A DNA stretch of 64,000 nt. It comes from Kitasatospora sp. CB01950 (lineage in GTDB: Bacteria > Actinomycetota > Actinomycetes > Streptomycetales > Streptomycetaceae). Below are positions 25,351-34,135 of the stretch, piece after piece. The notes beneath the pieces were generated by a model. It saw nothing but the letters and a program-made list of their open reading frames with translations. It did not search any database and was not told where the DNA came from. Every line of letters begins with the position of its first letter. Position 1 is the first letter of the stretch. The translations under genes were made by a program, and so were the position numbers. The stretch is from positions 1 through 64,000 of the forward strand of contig NZ_LISX01000008.1 of the NCBI RefSeq assembly GCF_001905465.1, written 5' to 3'.

Positions 25351-26664
25351 TCACTTGCGTCGCACCAGCCTCCAATGCGCCCCGTGCCGCTCGACGAAAC
25401 CCAGCGAGCTCAGCTCGTGCAGGTGGTGCACGGTCTCCTGGTCGGAGAGCGCCGCGTACTGGGCGAGTCGCTGCACCGGCGCGCCGTCCGTGCTCGCCGG
25501 CACTGCTTCCAGGACGCGGGCCACGGGCGGTGCCAGCGCGTCGCGCGGAAGGATCGGGCCGGCTCGCTCCGGCGCCAGGTCGTCGCCGATGGAGCCGATC
25601 AGCTCGCCCACCTCGGCACCGTTGGTGACGAGCGTCGCAGCACCGCTCCTGATCAACGCATGAACTCCTGCGGAGAGTTCGGACGTCACCTGGCCCGGGA
25701 CGCCCATCGTGTGCCGATGGAGGTCCAGGGCGCGTCGTGCGGTGCTGAGCGCTCCGCTGCGCGGCGCCGCCTCGACCACGACAGTTCCTCGGGTCAGCGC
25801 CGCTATCACCCGGTTCCGCAGCACGAACCTGAACCTGGTCGGGTTCATCCCGAGCGCCAGTTCGCTCACCAGCAGCCCGGCGTCCCCGATCCGGGCCATC
25901 AGTGACTCGTTCCCGCGCGGGTAGCAGATGTCTACGCCGCTGGCCAGGACCGCGATCGTCATCCCGTTGACGGCCAGCGCGCCCAGGTGGGCCGCCGTGT
26001 CGACTCCGTACGCGGCTCCGGAGACCACCACCCAACCGCGCTCGGCCAGTTCGGAGCCGAGTTGGCCGGCGATGTGCCGCCCGTAGGCGGTGCAGGCCCG
26101 GGATCCGACGATGGCGACCGACCTCAGTGCCAGCAGGCGCAGCGAGGGAAGTCGTGGCCCCGGCCGGCCCCGGATCCACAGTCCGACCGGGCGGCCGTCT
26201 CCGAGGTCGTCCAGCTGTGAGGGCCACTCGGTGTCGCCCGGAATGATGAACTTCCCACCGAGCTTGGCGATTCGTTCGAGGTCCGTGGCCGGGTTGAACT
26301 TTCGCAGCCTCTCCTGGTAAGCGGAGATCCGGTCTGCTCCCAGCCCCAGCCGGCTCGGCGATGCTCCGTGGTAAAAGCCCTGCACCAGGCCGACCGCGCC
26401 GAGGCGTTGGATCGCCCGGCCGATGGCCGCGTCGCCCGGTTCGATCAGCCGGGTGAGGGCCGCCCTGGCCACCCGATCGGGCTCGGGCGGGTCCGGCGTG
26501 GTCGCCGCCGCGGCCCACCTGGCGGGGCGGGTGGCTCGCGGGTCGCCCCGCGCCGCGCCCGTGCGAGTGGAATGACTCGCGGTGGCCGGTTCGGCGGTGC
26601 AGTGCCGGCTCGTCGTGGCGGTGGGGGTGGCGTGCTGTTGGGACGCGGGAAGTGCTGCGGTCAT
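25351..26664 (-). CDS. dprA: DNA-processing protein DprA
   Basis: A 437-aa protein. In competent bacteria DprA binds incoming single-stranded DNA and loads RecA. The Rossmann core is at about residues 175-340: RSVAIVGSRACTAYG, VVSGAAYGVDTAAH (usually SGGARGID, here altered), YPRGN and FRFVLRNRVIAAL. A C-terminal winged helix (about 375-437) follows. The first about 60 residues are low-complexity and not conserved. The ATG at 26664 has GGAGG upstream. It is downstream of comM and upstream of whiG, as in other streptomycetes. Confidence 0.93.
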   Translation of the reverse strand: MTAALPASQQHATPTATTSRHCTAEPATASHSTRTGAARGDPRATRPARWAAAATTPDPPEPDRVARAALTRLIEPGDAAIGRAIQRLGAVGLVQGFYHGASPSRLGLGADRISAYQERLRKFNPATDLERIAKLGGKFIIPGDTEWPSQLDDLGDGRPVGLWIRGRPGPRLPSLRLLALRSVAIVGSRACTAYGRHIAGQLGSELAERGWVVVSGAAYGVDTAAHLGALAVNGMTIAVLASGVDICYPRGNESLMARIGDAGLLVSELALGMNPTRFRFVLRNRVIAALTRGTVVVEAAPRSGALSTARRALDLHRHTMGVPGQVTSELSAGVHALIRSGAATLVTNGAEVGELIGSIGDDLAPERAGPILPRDALAPPVARVLEAVPASTDGAPVQRLAQYAALSDQETVHHLHELSSLGFVERHGAHWRLVRRK

Positions 26665-26721
26665 GGACGTCCTCCTGTGGTGGTTCGATGGGCGGGCGGT
26701 TCGGTGCCGGGTGACGAGCGG

Positions 26722-28374
26722 TCAGAGTTCGCCTCCCAGGTCGACATCCGTGTCGTAGTGCGGGTCGGGCCGGCGGTCGGTCGGGCGGGTGACGCGCTGG
26801 ACTCCGGTGCGGAGGGTGAGCGCGGTCTGGACGTCGGTGCGGGTGGGGCGAGGTCGGCGGGCGAGGTCGGCGACCGTCCAGGCGACGCGGAGGATCCGGT
26901 CGAGGCCTCGTGCGGTGAGCAGGCCGCGGTCGAGGTCACGCTCGGCGTCGGCGAGCGAGCCGGGTGCGAGTTGCCAGCGCGTGCGCAGTTCGTGCCCGGG
27001 CACTTCGGCGTTCGTCCGCCACGGGGTGTCGGCGAGGCGAGCGGCGGCTCGTTCGCGGGCCTCCCGTACGCGTTCGGCGACCGTGGCCGTGCTCTCGGCC
27101 TTTACTCCGTGCTGCATCAGCTCGGCTCTGCTGACCCCGGAAACCTGAACCTGGAGGTCCACTCTGTCGAGCAACGGCCCGGACAGTCTTGCCTGGTAGC
27201 GGTTGACCATGACGGGTGTGCATTCGCAGCCTTCTCCTCTCAACGAATAGCGGCCGCAGGGGCAGGGGTTGGCAGCCAGACAGAGCAGGAAGCGGGCGGG
27301 CAGCCGCATCGAGCCCGCGGCTCTGGCGATCATCACCTCTCCTGATTCGAGGGGTTGGCGCAGGGCGTCGAGAACCCGGGCCGGGAATTCGGGTGCCTCG
27401 TCGAGGAAGAGCACGCCTCGGTGGGCGAGGGAGACGGCGCCGGGTCGGGGCAGTCCCGTCCCGCCGCCCACGATGGCGGGCATGGTGGTCGAGTGGTGCG
27501 GCGCGCAGTAGGGCGGGGTGTCGATCAGTGGGCGGTCGGGTGGGAGGAGGCCGGCCACGGAGTGGATCGCGGTCACTTCGAGGGCTTGGGCTTGGGTGAG
27601 CGGCGGGAGCAGGGCGGGGAGCCGTTCCGCCAGCATGGTCTTGCCGGCTCCGGGCGGCCCTTTGAGGTACAAGTGGTGGCCGCCCGCTGCGGCGATCTCC
27701 AGGGCCTGTCTGGCTTCGTGCTGCCCGGCCACGTCGGCGAGGTCGGGTCGGCAGGCCTGGTCCGAGGTGACGTCGCGGACGCCGAGCCCGGGGAGCAGGA
27801 GTCCGGCGAACGAAGAGTCGGGGCGGCCGGTGGACGGGTCGGGCGGTTCGTCGGGGACGGGGGCGTTGGTGAGGATCGCGATGAGTTGGCGCAGGGTTCG
27901 CACCCCGAGGACGGAGACGCCCGGCACCAACTCGGCCTCGGCAGCGGTCTGTTCGGCGACCACGATCTGGCGGTAGCCGGCGTCCGCCGCGGCGAGTACT
28001 GCGGGCAGGACGCCGCGCACCGGGCGTACCCGGCCGTCCAGTCCGAGCTCGCCGATGATCAGCAGGCCGTCGATCGACGCGGGGTCGAGCCGTTCGGCGG
28101 CCGCCAGTACGGCGCAGGCGACGGCCAGGTCGTACCCGCTGCCGCTTTTGGGTACCGAGGCCGGGGTGAGGCCCACGGTCAGTTTGCGCAGCGGCCACTT
28201 CTCGCCGCTGTTGGAGACGGCTGCGCGGACCCGGTCGCGAGCTTCCAGGAGGGCCTTGTCGGCGAGGCCCACCAGGCTGAAGGCAGCGAGTCCGGGTTCG
28301 AGGTCGGCCTGTACCTCGACCACGACGCCGTCCACCCCGACCAGGGCGACCGAGCAGGTGCGGGCGAAGGCCAT
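26722..28374 (-). CDS. YifB/ComM-type Mg-chelatase-like AAA ATPase
   Basis: A 550-aa protein, MAFARTCSVALVGVDG at its start. It has an N-terminal Lon-protease-like (ChlI) domain, a central Mg-chelatase AAA module with Walker A GPPGAGKTMLAERLP, Walker B RGVLFLDEAPEF, and a C-terminal Mg-chelatase domain. The cysteine-rich NPCPCGRYSLRGEGCECTP zinc motif is typical. ComM homologues are branch-migration helicases in transformation. The ATG at 28374 begins one base after the yraN stop, so the genes are coupled. Confidence 0.92.
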   Translation of the reverse strand: MAFARTCSVALVGVDGVVVEVQADLEPGLAAFSLVGLADKALLEARDRVRAAVSNSGEKWPLRKLTVGLTPASVPKSGSGYDLAVACAVLAAAERLDPASIDGLLIIGELGLDGRVRPVRGVLPAVLAAADAGYRQIVVAEQTAAEAELVPGVSVLGVRTLRQLIAILTNAPVPDEPPDPSTGRPDSSFAGLLLPGLGVRDVTSDQACRPDLADVAGQHEARQALEIAAAGGHHLYLKGPPGAGKTMLAERLPALLPPLTQAQALEVTAIHSVAGLLPPDRPLIDTPPYCAPHHSTTMPAIVGGGTGLPRPGAVSLAHRGVLFLDEAPEFPARVLDALRQPLESGEVMIARAAGSMRLPARFLLCLAANPCPCGRYSLRGEGCECTPVMVNRYQARLSGPLLDRVDLQVQVSGVSRAELMQHGVKAESTATVAERVREARERAAARLADTPWRTNAEVPGHELRTRWQLAPGSLADAERDLDRGLLTARGLDRILRVAWTVADLARRPRPTRTDVQTALTLRTGVQRVTRPTDRRPDPHYDTDVDLGGEL

Positions 28375-28375
28375 C

Positions 28376-28837
28376 TCACACCGCCCCGCGCAGGTGCTCG
28401 ACCGCGGCGGCGCCCCTGAGGGGGTTGACCACGGCGACCAGGTCGATGCGGACTCCGCCCGGCGGCGGGGGTGCCGGACCGGCGGCGGTGACTTCGTCCG
28501 GCGGTTCGCCGTCGTCGCCCAGCTCGGCAGCCAGTGCCAGTCGGGAGAAGTGCATCGGCCAGCGTTCGGCGAGCCACCGTTCGGCAAGGTGGCGCAGTCG
28601 GTCGGCCTTGGTCCGGTCGATCGCCTCGGACGGCTGTTGGAAGCCACGCTCGGACCTGGTCTTCACCTCGCACACCGCGAGGGTGTCCCCGTCCAGTGCG
28701 ACGATGTCGAGCTCGCCCTCGGCGCAACGCCAGTTGCGCTCCAGGATGCACAGCCCACCCTCTGTGAGCCGGCGGGCGGCGACCTCCTCGCCGTAGCGTC
28801 CGAGGCCGTTGGTGGAAATCTTGTTGGGATTCTGCAC
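28376..28837 (-). CDS. YraN family nuclease-fold protein (UPF0102)
   Basis: A 153-aa protein with the Mrr/endonuclease-like core GELDIVALDGDTLAVCEVKTR, carrying the E-D-ExK catalytic pattern. Function is unknown; the family sits beside comM-dprA across bacteria. The GTG at 28837 has a perfect GGAGGTGA ribosome binding site eight bases upstream, so I reject a longer ATG start at 28888. A Pro/Gly-rich insertion (PPPPGG) lies near residue 125. Confidence 0.92.
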   Translation of the reverse strand: MQNPNKISTNGLGRYGEEVAARRLTEGGLCILERNWRCAEGELDIVALDGDTLAVCEVKTRSERGFQQPSEAIDRTKADRLRHLAERWLAERWPMHFSRLALAAELGDDGEPPDEVTAAGPAPPPPGGVRIDLVAVVNPLRGAAAVEHLRGAV

Positions 28838-28903
28838 GGCAATCACCTCCGGCCGGAAGGTTGCCGCCACGGCCGGGAAGTGGGCCAACGAAATCGCCGG
28901 ACC

Positions 28904-28929
28904 TGTGGATAACTCGGGCCTGTGGATAA
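28904..28929 (-). promoter_or_regulatory. Pair of DnaA boxes (TTATCCACA x2 on minus strand)
   Basis: TGTGGATAA occurs at 28904-28912 and 28921-28929 (TTATCCACA on the minus strand), 17 bp apart, embedded in a duplicated CCTGTGGATAACTC. They lie upstream of yraN in the 298-bp DUF2469-yraN spacer, and could be a DnaA-responsive element for the yraN-comM-dprA operon. Confidence 0.55.
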
Positions 28930-29093
28930 CTCAGGTCCCTCGCCCGAGTGACAAATCCAAAAATGCGCTGGACAACCGGAGATCTCAGCGACCAGTCTCG
29001 GTGGCCCGGGCATCGCCGCAGGTCATTACGGTGCGGCGGCTCGGGGGAAGGGCGCGGTCGGCCGCGCCGTTCCTCGCCCACCCCAGGCGGTCG

Positions 29094-29114
29094 GGCCCGG
29101 GGCGCTCCCGGGCC
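29094..29114 (-). terminator. Terminator after the DUF2469 gene
   Basis: GGCCCGGG (29094-29101) and CCCGGGCC (29107-29114) pair perfectly around a 5-nt loop, 22 bp past the stop codon. Confidence 0.65.
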
Positions 29115-29135
29115 GGCCGTTCAGCCGCAGAGCGG

Positions 29136-29462
29136 TCAGTTCCCGAACGCGGAGTCGTCCGAGGGCAGCTCGAGATCGCTCTTCGCCAGCTCCTCGATAT
29201 TCACGTCCTTGAAAGTCAGCACGCGGACCTTACGAACGAACCGGGCCGGTCGGTACATGTCCCAGACCCACGCATCCGCCATCGACACCTCGAAGAACAC
29301 CTCGCCCTGCACCGAGTGCACCTGCAGGTCGTAGTCGTTCGTCAGATAGAAACGCCGCTCGGTCTCGATCACGTACTTGAACAGGCCGACGACATCCCGG
29401 TACTCCCGGTAGAGCTTGAGCTCCATCTCGGTCTCGTACTTCTCGAGGTCTTCGGCACTCAT
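29136..29462 (-). CDS. DUF2469 family protein
   Basis: A 108-aa protein, MSAEDLEKYETEMELKLYRE at its start, with VIETERRFYLTNDYDLQVHS and the conserved FEVSMADAWVWDMYRP. This small, nearly invariant family is found in actinobacteria next to yraN and signal peptidase genes. Function is unknown; it is predicted cytoplasmic. The ATG at 29462 has GAGGGG upstream; a longer ORF to 29891 has no family similarity. Confidence 0.92.
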   Translation of the reverse strand: MSAEDLEKYETEMELKLYREYRDVVGLFKYVIETERRFYLTNDYDLQVHSVQGEVFFEVSMADAWVWDMYRPARFVRKVRVLTFKDVNIEELAKSDLELPSDDSAFGN

Positions 29463-29518
29463 TCCAAGCGTCCCCTCACTCGTCACGTCCACCCCATTGT
29501 GGACCACCGGGCCAGTGC

Positions 29519-29992
29519 TCAGAGCCGGACTGGCGGTTCTGGCGGTCCTTCCGCCACAACCTGCTCGATCAGCGCGGCCAGTCCGCGCGGGTACACGGTC
29601 TCCGCGGTGGTCCTCAACTCCCCCGCCGTCCACCAGCGGAGGCCGAGCAGCAGCGCGTGCTCCTCCGCTCCGCTCTGGCGCAGTGCCACCTCGCGCCGAC
29701 CGGTGCGGGCCAGGTGGAACCACTGTTCCTGTTCGTAGTCCCTGCCTCGGAAGGAGAACTCCACCGTGCCGTACGCAACCAGCGGTCCCCACTCCACCTC
29801 GGTCAGCCCGATCTCCTCGCCGAGTTCGCGCCGGGCTGCTTCGACCGGGCTCTCGCCCGGCTCGATGCCGCCGCCCGGCGTGATCCACCACTCGGCGCCC
29901 GGCGTGGCCGGGTCGGTCCCGTGCAGCAGCAGGACGCGCCCGTCCGGGTCCAGCAGCAGCACGCGAACGGCTCTGCGACGCTCGATCGCCAC
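29519..29992 (-). CDS. Nudix hydrolase
   Basis: A 157-aa protein. The Nudix box is complete at about residues 40-62: GGGIEPGESPVEAARRELGE then EIGL, with the GETA-like R-E-x-x-E-E core. It would hydrolyse a nucleoside diphosphate linked to another group in a metal-dependent way; substrate unknown. The GTG at 29992 gives MAIERRRAVRVLLLD. It lies between the signal peptidase cluster and the DUF2469 gene on the same strand, a conserved position. Confidence 0.9.
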   Translation of the reverse strand: MAIERRRAVRVLLLDPDGRVLLLHGTDPATPGAEWWITPGGGIEPGESPVEAARRELGEEIGLTEVEWGPLVAYGTVEFSFRGRDYEQEQWFHLARTGRREVALRQSGAEEHALLLGLRWWTAGELRTTAETVYPRGLAALIEQVVAEGPPEPPVRL

Positions 29993-30062
29993 CTGGTTCA
30001 GCTCCGTCCTGAGGTTCTGCGCGCGTTTCCGGGCCGGCCCTGGGGTGCCGCCGGCTCCTGGT

Positions 30063-30812
30063 TCAGGCCTTCCGCCGCCCCTGCAGCTTGCGGCCCAGCG
30101 AGACCGCCCAGCCCGCCGCCGAGGCGAGCACGATCAGGGCCGCCCCGCCGACCGACGTCCAGGCGGCGGGCAGCAGTGCGCCCGCCTGGTGCGCACGCGG
30201 CGCACCCAGTTCGTCGAAGGCTGTGGTGCGCCCCTCCAGCCCTGCCCGGGACATCGGCAGGATCGCCGCCTCGACCCTCGCCTTCACCGCGGAGGCCGGA
30301 ACGGAGCCGGAGGCCACCTCCAGGTGGCTGCGCGAGTCCAACGAGTTCCCGCGGAAGTCGCCGAGCAGGAACAGCCGTCCCTCGGGCACCGTCACCGAGA
30401 ACTCGGTGGTGAGCACGGTGGCCTTCGCCAGGTACGGCTCCTCCACCCGGTGGCCGTTGACGGTGATCCGCCCCTCGCGGTCGCCGGAGACGGTGTCGCC
30501 GCCGACCGCGACCACCCGCTTGACCAGGGTGGCGTCGCCCCAGTCCGAGTCCTGGAAGACCACGATGTCGCCGCGTCCGATCGACTTCCCGTCGGCGGTG
30601 TGGGCGAGGACGGTGTCGCCGATCTGCAGTGTCGGGGCCATCGACCCGGTGGGGATCTTGTAGGGCCGGTACTGGACGGCGAGCACCGCGAAACCCCCGA
30701 CCAGCATCACGAATCCGATCGCGATCACCAGGCCCTGCACGATCGACGCCGAACTCCGGCGGCGAGCCGGTCGGGCCTCGGTGGGCGGTGTCCGCTCCGC
30801 GACGCTGCTCAT
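30063..30812 (-). CDS. lepB: Type I signal peptidase (copy 1)
   Basis: A 249-aa S26 signal peptidase. One N-terminal transmembrane helix (about residues 24-46, VQGLVIAIGFVMLVGGFAV), the catalytic serine in IPTGSMAPTL, lysine in TLVKRVVAVGGD, and LLGDFRGNSLDSR in box E. Unusually there is also a C-terminal hydrophobic helix (about 219-238) followed by GRKLQGRRKA, so it probably spans the membrane twice. The ATG at 30812 has GGAGAGGG upstream. It is the last of four tandem paralogues. Confidence 0.93.
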   Translation of the reverse strand: MSSVAERTPPTEARPARRRSSASIVQGLVIAIGFVMLVGGFAVLAVQYRPYKIPTGSMAPTLQIGDTVLAHTADGKSIGRGDIVVFQDSDWGDATLVKRVVAVGGDTVSGDREGRITVNGHRVEEPYLAKATVLTTEFSVTVPEGRLFLLGDFRGNSLDSRSHLEVASGSVPASAVKARVEAAILPMSRAGLEGRTTAFDELGAPRAHQAGALLPAAWTSVGGAALIVLASAAGWAVSLGRKLQGRRKA

Positions 30813-30898
30813 CGGCTTCGCCCTCTCCTGGCGCTCACGCGCTCCGGGCGAGCGCTCGCTGCCGGCCCGGTCCTCGCTGTCCTGGGCTGGACAGCACT

Positions 30899-30947
30899 GC
30901 GGGCCGTGGCACGTGCGAGCAGACTACTCACGAGTACCACGGCCCGC
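30899..30947 (-). terminator. Hairpin between signal peptidase genes 2 and 1
   Basis: GCGGGCCGTGG (30899-30909) pairs perfectly with CCACGGCCCGC (30937-30947) around a 27-nt loop. A possible partial terminator inside the signal peptidase cluster. Confidence 0.55.
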
Positions 30948-30979
30948 GCAAGAGTCGGTCGCGGACAGGATGCGACCGG

Positions 30980-31903
30980 TCAGCGACGGCGCTTGCGCAC
31001 CCACCACACGGCGGGGGCGGCCAGGGCCGCACCGGCCAGCGGCGGGGCGAGCGGCCCGCCGGCCGCCAGACCCTTCTGGTCGAAGGTGTCGGGGACGGGC
31101 AGCGTCGCCCAGTCACCGATCGGCCAGGCCACCACGAACGCGCGGCCGACGACGTTTCCGACCGGCACGGTGCCGCCGCCCGGCTGGTCCATGTGGTACC
31201 GGGAGTCCAGGGAGTTGGCGCGGTGGTCGCCCATCACCCAGATCCGACCGTCCGGCACCTTCACCGGACCGAACGGCTTCTCCCCGCACGGGGTGTTGCC
31301 GGCGAAGATGTACGGCTCGTCGAGCGCGAGGCCGTTCACCTTGACCGGGCCGGACCCCTGGCACTCGACGGTGTCGCCGCCGACCGCGATGACGCGCTTG
31401 ATCAGGTCCTTCTCGTCACTGGACGGCATCAGCCCGATGAAGCTGAAGACGTCCTGGATGCCACGCACGAAGGAGTTGCTGCTGCGCTGGGCGGGCTCGT
31501 CGTTCAGCCAGCCGCCCGGGTCCTTGAACACCACCACCTCACCGCGCTCCGGCTCCGAGCCGAACCACGGGGTGAGCTTGTCCACCAGCACGCGGTCGCC
31601 GACCTGCAACGTGTTCTCCATCGAACCCGACGGAATCGAGAACGCCTGGACGAAGAAGGTCTTGATCACCAGGGCCAGAATCAGGGCGATGCCGACCAGG
31701 ATCGGCAGTTCCTTCCAGAAGGAGCGCTGCTTGGGAGCCTTCTTGGCCCTGCCCGACGACTCCGAATCGCCCTCCTCCGCCGCGTCGGACTCGGCCGCCC
31801 GCAGGGCGTCACCGTCCTCCACGTGCCGACCCTCGGCATTGCCCGAAGGCTCACCGTCGGGCTCCGGAGCACCTGAGCGGGCACCGATCACCAGATCCCC
31901 CAC
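30980..31903 (-). CDS. lepB: Type I signal peptidase (copy 2)
   Basis: A 307-aa S26 peptidase. An acidic N-terminal tail (about 60 residues) precedes the transmembrane helix ELPILVGIALILALVIKTFF. The catalytic serine is in IPSGSMENTL and the lysine in DLIKRVIAVGGD; box E is VMGDHRANSLDSR. A second hydrophobic segment near the C-terminus ends in RKRRR. The GTG at 31903 has GGAGGAGA upstream, preferred to an ORF start at 31948. The core is nearly identical to copy 3 (VDKLTPWFGSEPERGEVVVF shared), pointing to recent duplication. Confidence 0.94.
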   Translation of the reverse strand: MGDLVIGARSGAPEPDGEPSGNAEGRHVEDGDALRAAESDAAEEGDSESSGRAKKAPKQRSFWKELPILVGIALILALVIKTFFVQAFSIPSGSMENTLQVGDRVLVDKLTPWFGSEPERGEVVVFKDPGGWLNDEPAQRSSNSFVRGIQDVFSFIGLMPSSDEKDLIKRVIAVGGDTVECQGSGPVKVNGLALDEPYIFAGNTPCGEKPFGPVKVPDGRIWVMGDHRANSLDSRYHMDQPGGGTVPVGNVVGRAFVVAWPIGDWATLPVPDTFDQKGLAAGGPLAPPLAGAALAAPAVWWVRKRRR

Positions 31904-32108
31904 GACATCTCCTCCCTGCTGTGCGGACGCCTGCGCGCCCGCGCTCACCAGTGCCGCACAGCGGGCACCACACTCTGCGATCGATCGAAAACCCGCCTCT
32001 GGCTTGCCCTACTCGGGCACGCCCGACACCAGGCCGGAACCGAGCACTTCAGCACTTCTCTATCACTCCCGGTCGGCCAGCCCGTGTTTCCACGCGCCGA
32101 CCGGAACA

Positions 32109-33194
32109 TCAGTCAGCCATCGGCCCGGCCCGCCGGCGCGCTCTCCACCGCCGAACAACGACCGGGAGGACGCCCAACACACCCATAACGAGCGGGGGTT
32201 CCGCAGGAATCGGCCCAACGGCGGATGATCCTGCCACTCGCACCGGCAGAGAGGAGAGTGAATCGGAAACACCCAGTTGACCGAAGTGGGAGAGCGGCCA
32301 TGCGACCACGAACGCACGGCCGACCACGTTCCCCACCGGCACGGTCCCGGAACCCGGATTGCCCATGTGGTAGCGGGAGTCCGCGGACAGATCGCGGTGG
32401 TCCCCCATCACCCAGATCCGGCCCTGAGGAACCGTCACCTTGAAGGTGATCCGCGACGGCACGTTGCCCGGCGCGATGTACGGCTCATCCACCGGGGTGC
32501 CGTTCACGCTCAGTCGGCCCTGGGCGTCACAGCACTCCACGGTGTCGCCGGCGACACCGATCACCCGCTTGATCAGGTCCCGCTCGTCGTCGGAAGGAAG
32601 GAGTCCCACCGCGGAGAACACCGACTTCGCCCGGTGCAGCACGGACCCGTCGGGGGACGACTTGCGTTCGTTCTCCAGCCAGCCGCCCGGGTCCTTGAAG
32701 ACCACCACCTCGCCGCGCTCCGGCTCCGAGCCGAACCACGGGGTGAGCTTGTCCACCAGCACGCGGTCACCGACCTGCAGGGTCGGTTCCATCGAACCGG
32801 AGGGAATGACGAACACCTGGACCAGAAAGGTCTTCAGCACCACCGCGATGACCAGCGCCACCAGCACGATCACCGGCAACTCGCGAAGAAAGGAGCGCCG
32901 ACCACGGCGCGCGACCCGCTTGGCGGTGCGCCGCCGCTCGGCGCGGCCCCTCCCGGGCCGGCCGCCTATGGCGCCGTCACCACCGTCCTCGGCCGGGCCC
33001 TCCACCCCACCGTCCTCGGCCGTGCCCCCAACCCCGCTGGTCCTGTCGGCATCGTCGACTCCGCCGGAGTCCTCGGGAGCAGGGGCGGGCAGGTACACGG
33101 ATTCCGGCGGCTCCTGGGGCGATTCGTGGTCGGGGCGGCCCCCGGTGCCGGCCGTGCCGTCGGTGGCGGCCCGGGGTCTACCTCTGCTCCCCAT
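32109..33194 (-). CDS. lepB: Type I signal peptidase (copy 3)
   Basis: A 361-aa S26 peptidase with a long charged N-terminal region (about 100 residues ending in arginine-rich RRTAKRVARRGRRS). It has the transmembrane helix LPVIVLVALVIAVVLKTFL, catalytic serine in IPSGSMEPTL, lysine in DLIKRVIGVAGD, and a C-terminal membrane segment. The ATG at 33194 overlaps the end of copy 4 by 17 bp and has GAGGGG about ten bases upstream; GTG (33200) and TTG (33212) are alternatives. It is co-transcribed with its paralogues. Confidence 0.93.
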   Translation of the reverse strand: MGSRGRPRAATDGTAGTGGRPDHESPQEPPESVYLPAPAPEDSGGVDDADRTSGVGGTAEDGGVEGPAEDGGDGAIGGRPGRGRAERRRTAKRVARRGRRSFLRELPVIVLVALVIAVVLKTFLVQVFVIPSGSMEPTLQVGDRVLVDKLTPWFGSEPERGEVVVFKDPGGWLENERKSSPDGSVLHRAKSVFSAVGLLPSDDERDLIKRVIGVAGDTVECCDAQGRLSVNGTPVDEPYIAPGNVPSRITFKVTVPQGRIWVMGDHRDLSADSRYHMGNPGSGTVPVGNVVGRAFVVAWPLSHFGQLGVSDSLSSLPVRVAGSSAVGPIPAEPPLVMGVLGVLPVVVRRWRARRRAGPMAD

Positions 33195-34071
33195 GGCCAC
33201 CGGTCCCCTCAATCGCGGCGAATGCCGCCGGCCGGTCGAGCGAGGTCGTCCGGTCGAGGGGGAAGAGCAGCCAGTCGGCGCGTCCGATCACCCGGTCCAC
33301 GGGCACGGTGCCGCCTCCGGGCTCTCCAAGGTGGTCCCGGGAGTCGCGGGACGCGCTGCGGTGGTCGCCCATCACCCACAACTTGCCGGAAGGAACCACG
33401 ATGTCGAACGGTACCGCCGACGGTGCGTCGCCGGGGAGCAGGTAGTCGCTCTCGTCCAGCGGGACTCCGTTGATCCGGAGGCGGCCGTCGGAGCCGCAGC
33501 AGGTGACCCGGTCGCCGCCCACGCCGATCACCCGCTTCACGTAAACCGTGTCACCGGCCGGGGCCAGCCCGGCCCCGCTCAGGAACCGCTTCACCCCGGA
33601 CGGTTCGTCCCGGTAGGGCAGAAAGGAGCCGATGCCGTCGAAGACCACCACGTCGCCCCGCTGGGGATGCCCGCCGAAGGCGTAGGCGAGCTGGTTGACC
33701 AGGACACGGTCACCGGGCCGCAGCGTCCCCTCCATGGAGCCCGAGGGCACCGCGAAGGGCCGGGCCACGAAGGCGTTCACCAGCAGCAGCACGACCACGC
33801 ACACCGCGCCGATCCACAGCAGGTCCCGCGACCACCGCCGCCCACCGGCGTCCTCGTCGCCGGCGGCTTCGTCGCCGCCCGCGTCACCCGAGACCTCACC
33901 GGCACCACCGGCACCACCGACACCCTCGACACTCTCGGTGCCCCCGGTGCCCCCGACGCCACCCCCGGCGTCCAGGTCCGGCCCGGAAACGGCAACGGAC
34001 CGCGCCGGCGTGTCCGTACCCGTGGGTGCGGGACTGCCGTCGCGGTCCGTCAGTGGCTCGTGCGTGCTCAT
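33178..34071 (-). CDS. lepB: Type I signal peptidase (copy 4)
   Basis: A 297-aa S26 peptidase. The acidic, glycine-rich N-terminal tail (about 80 residues) precedes the transmembrane helix LLWIGAVCVVVLLLVNAFV; the catalytic serine is in VPSGSMEGTL and the lysine in VYVKRVIGVGGD. Unlike the other copies it has no C-terminal membrane helix. It is the first gene of the four-gene cluster, 64 bp downstream of rplS. Confidence 0.94.
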   Translation of the reverse strand: MSTHEPLTDRDGSPAPTGTDTPARSVAVSGPDLDAGGGVGGTGGTESVEGVGGAGGAGEVSGDAGGDEAAGDEDAGGRRWSRDLLWIGAVCVVVLLLVNAFVARPFAVPSGSMEGTLRPGDRVLVNQLAYAFGGHPQRGDVVVFDGIGSFLPYRDEPSGVKRFLSGAGLAPAGDTVYVKRVIGVGGDRVTCCGSDGRLRINGVPLDESDYLLPGDAPSAVPFDIVVPSGKLWVMGDHRSASRDSRDHLGEPGGGTVPVDRVIGRADWLLFPLDRTTSLDRPAAFAAIEGTGGHGEQR

Positions 34072-34135
34072 CGGGGGTGAGCCTATCCTCCCGATCTAAG
34101 CCGGTCGGAGGGCCTTCCCCGTCGAGCCTGCGCGA

